In this document: positions 62,215 through 64,000 of the stretch, piece by piece | Position numbering within the stretch: position 1 is the first letter of the stretch | How the letters are laid out: the number at the start of each line of letters is the position of its first letter | NCBI GenBank assembly: GCA_043557195.1 | Contig: CP121314.1 | Coordinates: forward strand, 1,798,001 to 1,862,000 | Direction: 5' to 3' | Length of the DNA: 64,000 nucleotides | Origin: Jejuia sp043557195 | GTDB lineage: Bacteria > Bacteroidota > Bacteroidia > Flavobacteriales > Flavobacteriaceae | Made by a program: the position numbers and the translations under genes | The notes under the pieces: generated by a model | The model's database searches: none | What the model saw: the letters and a program-made list of their open reading frames with translations, nothing else | What the model was told of the DNA's origin: nothing

Positions 62215-63156
62215 TTACATCACAAATTTAGAGCTGATTGATCTATTATTATGAACCTTATCCATAACTTCTGCAAATAAATCTGCACAACTCAATACTT
62301 TAATTTTGTCGTTTTGTTCTTTAAGTGGAATAGAATCTGTTGTTATTAATTCTTCCAATTTAGAATCATTTATTCTCTCGTAGGCATTTCCAGATAAAAT
62401 AGGATGTGTACAAATGGCCCTAACGCTTAATGCTCCTCTTTCCATCATTAAATCTGCAGCCTTGGTAAGTGTTCCTGCCGTATCAACCATATCATCAACT
62501 AAAACAACATTTTTACCAGTAACATCACCAATCAGTTCCATGTGAGATATCACATTTGCTTTTGCACGTTGTTTATAACAAATTACCACATCGCTATGTA
62601 ATGCTTTAGAATAAGCATATGCTCGCTTAGAGCCTCCCATATCTGGAGAAGCTATAGTTAAATTTTCTAAGTTCAAGCTTCTTAAATACGGTAGAAAAAT
62701 AGTAGATGCAAATAAATGATCTACAGGTTTTTCGAAAAACCCTTGTATTTGATCAGCATGCAAGTCCATTGTGATAATTCGAGTTGCTCCGGCAGCTTCT
62801 AACATTTTAGCCACTAATTTTGCCGCTATTGGCACTCTAGGTTTATCTTTTCTGTCCTGTCTAGCCCAACCAAAATAAGGCATTACTGCCGTAATGTGTC
62901 TCGCTGATGCACGTTTAGCGGCATCAATCATTAACAACATCTCCATTAAGTTCCTTGGTTCTGGATGCGTAGATCCTATGATAAAAATTCTAGTACCACG
63001 AATCGATTCTTCATATGAAGGTTGAAACTCACCGTCGCTATAAGTAGAAGTGATAACGTTACCAAGTTCTGCTCCAAAAGCCTTGGCTATGTTTTCTCCC
63101 AACACTTTACTTTGAGTACAAGCAAAAATTTTAGCTTCAGTATTTACAACGGCCAT
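62215..63156 (-). CDS. prs: Ribose-phosphate pyrophosphokinase
   Basis: Makes PRPP from ribose-5-phosphate and ATP for nucleotide, His and Trp synthesis. 313 residues with the N-terminal KIFACTQSKVLGENIAKAFG, ATP site RQDRKDKPRVPIAAKLVA, catalytic MDLHADQIQGFF and PRPP loop VVLVDDMVDTAGTLTKAA. A perfect -7 box (TAAATTTG on the minus strand) is at 63210-63217. Confidence 0.98.
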   Translation of the reverse strand: MAVVNTEAKIFACTQSKVLGENIAKAFGAELGNVITSTYSDGEFQPSYEESIRGTRIFIIGSTHPEPRNLMEMLLMIDAAKRASARHITAVMPYFGWARQDRKDKPRVPIAAKLVAKMLEAAGATRIITMDLHADQIQGFFEKPVDHLFASTIFLPYLRSLNLENLTIASPDMGGSKRAYAYSKALHSDVVICYKQRAKANVISHMELIGDVTGKNVVLVDDMVDTAGTLTKAADLMMERGALSVRAICTHPILSGNAYERINDSKLEELITTDSIPLKEQNDKIKVLSCADLFAEVMDKVHNNRSISSKFVM

Positions 63157-63209
63157 GGTTAACTAGTTGTTTTTTAGGAATTAAAAGATATCTTTTTTAA
63201 AACGAGGTG

Positions 63210-63217
63210 CAAATTTA
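63210..63217 (-). promoter_or_regulatory. -7 box of prs
   Basis: On the minus strand TAAATTTG, a perfect TAnnTTTG, 54 bp before the prs ATG. No good -33 TTG partner was found. Confidence 0.45.
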
Positions 63218-63282
63218 GACATTTATTTTAACCTGAAAAGTATATTGCCTAGTATTTTCATGTATCATATCGAAAAAATATA

Positions 63283-63290
63283 TATTTTTG
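63283..63290 (+). promoter_or_regulatory. -7 box of tRNA-Leu
   Basis: TATTTTTG followed by C, a perfect TAnnTTTG 12 bp before the mature 5' end of the tRNA. Confidence 0.6.
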
Positions 63291-63302
63291 CAGTCCAAAA
63301 TT

Positions 63303-63384
63303 GCTCAAGTGGCGGAATTGGTAGACGCGCTGGATTCAAAATCCAGTTTCTTCGGAAGTGTGGGTTCGATTCCCACCTTGAGTA
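63303..63384 (+). tRNA. tRNA-Leu (CAA)
   Basis: Cloverleaf with acceptor stem GCTCAAG/CTTGAGT, D-arm GCGGAATTGGTAGACGC, anticodon arm CTGGATTCAAAATCCAG with anticodon CAA, type-II variable arm TTTCTTCGGAAGT and T-arm GTGGGTTCGATTCCCAC. Discriminator A; no encoded CCA. Confidence 0.95.
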
Positions 63385-63390
63385 CTTGAT

Positions 63391-63428
63391 AAAACCGTAA
63401 AGACTTTTAACTGAGTTTTTACGGTTTT
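63391..63428 (+). terminator. Terminator of tRNA-Leu
   Basis: AAAACCGTAAA (63391-63401), 16-nt loop, TTTACGGTTTT (63418-63428), then TTATTTG. Confidence 0.85.
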
Positions 63429-63462
63429 TTATTTGTATTTTTCGATACTAATTCAACCCAAA

Positions 63463-64000
63463 ATGAAAACCAAAATTCTCTTAATACTTTTTGTTTTTGG
63501 CATCTTTTCATGCCAATCAGAAAAGAAAGCTCCTATTAAAACTGTAAATAATGAAGAATGGATTTCATTATTCAATGGTAAAGATTTATCAAATTGGACT
63601 ATCAAATTTACTGGCGAAGATTTAAACGAAAATTACAAAGAAACATTTATAGTTGAAGACAGTATGATTAGAATTAAATATGACAACTATGAAAACTTCA
63701 ATAATAAATTCGCTCACATTTATTACAATAATCCTTTTTCATACTATAGATTAAAGTTTGATTATCGTTTTACAGGAAAGCAAACTGAAGGTGGCTCGCA
63801 TTGGAATGTTAGAAATAGCGGTGTGATGTTACACTCTCAATCAGCAAAAAGTAATGCCTACAATCAAAATTTCCCTGTGTCGGTTGAATTGCAGCTTTTA
63901 GGTGGTTTAGAAAACAATGAAGAACGCACTACAGGAAATGTTTGTACTCCAGGAACAGCTGTTGTAATGGGTGATACGATTAATTATAACCATTGTATTA
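63463..64000 (+). CDS. DUF1080 (3-keto-disaccharide hydrolase-like) lipoprotein, N-terminal part
   Basis: Runs off the right edge; 179 codons are visible without a stop. Lipoprotein signal MKTKILLILFVFGIFSC with Cys17. After a short linker comes EEWISLFNGKDLSNWTIKF, the standard opening of DUF1080, followed by YRLKFDYRF, GSHWNVRNSGVMLHSQS and PVSVELQLLGG, a laminin-G-like jelly roll with Trp and Asn typical of the 3-keto-glycoside hydrolase group. Surface or periplasmic. The gene starts 35 bp after the tRNA terminator and has a TATTTTTC box at 63436-63443. Confidence 0.88.
   Translation, partial: MKTKILLILFVFGIFSCQSEKKAPIKTVNNEEWISLFNGKDLSNWTIKFTGEDLNENYKETFIVEDSMIRIKYDNYENFNNKFAHIYYNNPFSYYRLKFDYRFTGKQTEGGSHWNVRNSGVMLHSQSAKSNAYNQNFPVSVELQLLGGLENNEERTTGNVCTPGTAVVMGDTINYNHCI

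Overview
The window is a low-GC, gene-dense chromosome segment from a member of the Bacteroidota, almost certainly a (probably marine) Flavobacteriaceae. The evidence is direct: three giant proteins with type IX secretion (T9SS) C-terminal sorting domains, a TonB-dependent receptor with an N-terminal CarboxypepD_reg domain, DUF4270 and VCBS/ASPIC lipoproteins, an atpD-atpC pair separated from the rest of the ATP synthase genes, an eukaryotic-like IleRS, and repeated -7 boxes of the Bacteroidota form TAnnTTTG. Shine-Dalgarno sequences are scarce, as expected. No prophage, insertion sequence, CRISPR array or rRNA operon was seen.

Layout. 1-5.3 kb: aromatic amino-acid breakdown (tryptophan 2,3-dioxygenase with a DUF3108 protein and the start of an M23 peptidase gene; homogentisate and hydroxyphenylpyruvate dioxygenases), with an outer-membrane barrel gene and two repeat-like intergenic elements. 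5.5-10.1 kb: patatin/barrel phospholipase, a small unknown gene, uvrC. 10.2-13.2 kb: a plus-strand operon with a structured leader, encoding a RimB-like retropepsin, RimK, an aspartoacylase-family peptidase and 5-FTHF cyclo-ligase. 13.2-17.7 kb: lspA, a DksA-like gene and ileS. 17.8-30.2 kb: three tandem paralogous surface proteins with different N-termini and a shared, mosaic C-terminal half. 30.4-35.9 kb: an unknown exported protein, radA, a pseudo-esterase, a flippase-like protein, panD, panC. 36-49.4 kb (plus strand): a half-size glycogen synthase homologue, a DUF4270 lipoprotein, glmS, a TonB receptor with a GDSL lipoprotein, sucA and sucB. 49.5-57.7 kb (minus strand): a VCBS lipoprotein, umuD, an exbB/exbD operon, tRNA-Ser, asparaginase, TatD. 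57.8-59.4 kb (plus strand): a retropepsin-like protein, an orphan LuxR-type response regulator, two tandem small-RNA-like units and a 33-residue membrane peptide. 59.4-64 kb: atpC/atpD, L25, prs, tRNA-Leu and the beginning of a DUF1080 lipoprotein.

The most unusual part is 58.9-59.4 kb. Just after the orphan response regulator are two copies of a unit 156 bp apart. Each copy has a palindrome built on AAATACG/CGTATTT, a TAnnTTTA box at exactly the same distance from the palindrome centre, a conserved GCTATTAAT stretch, a first hairpin, and a terminator hairpin whose sequence differs completely between the copies while pairing is kept. This looks like a pair of regulated small RNAs. The second highlight is the T9SS cluster, where the 30-kb-side paralogue is a patchwork of the other two (apparent gene conversion). 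The third is the IleRS, whose HIGH signature is swapped to GVHH, a form linked in other IleRS2 enzymes to extreme mupirocin resistance.
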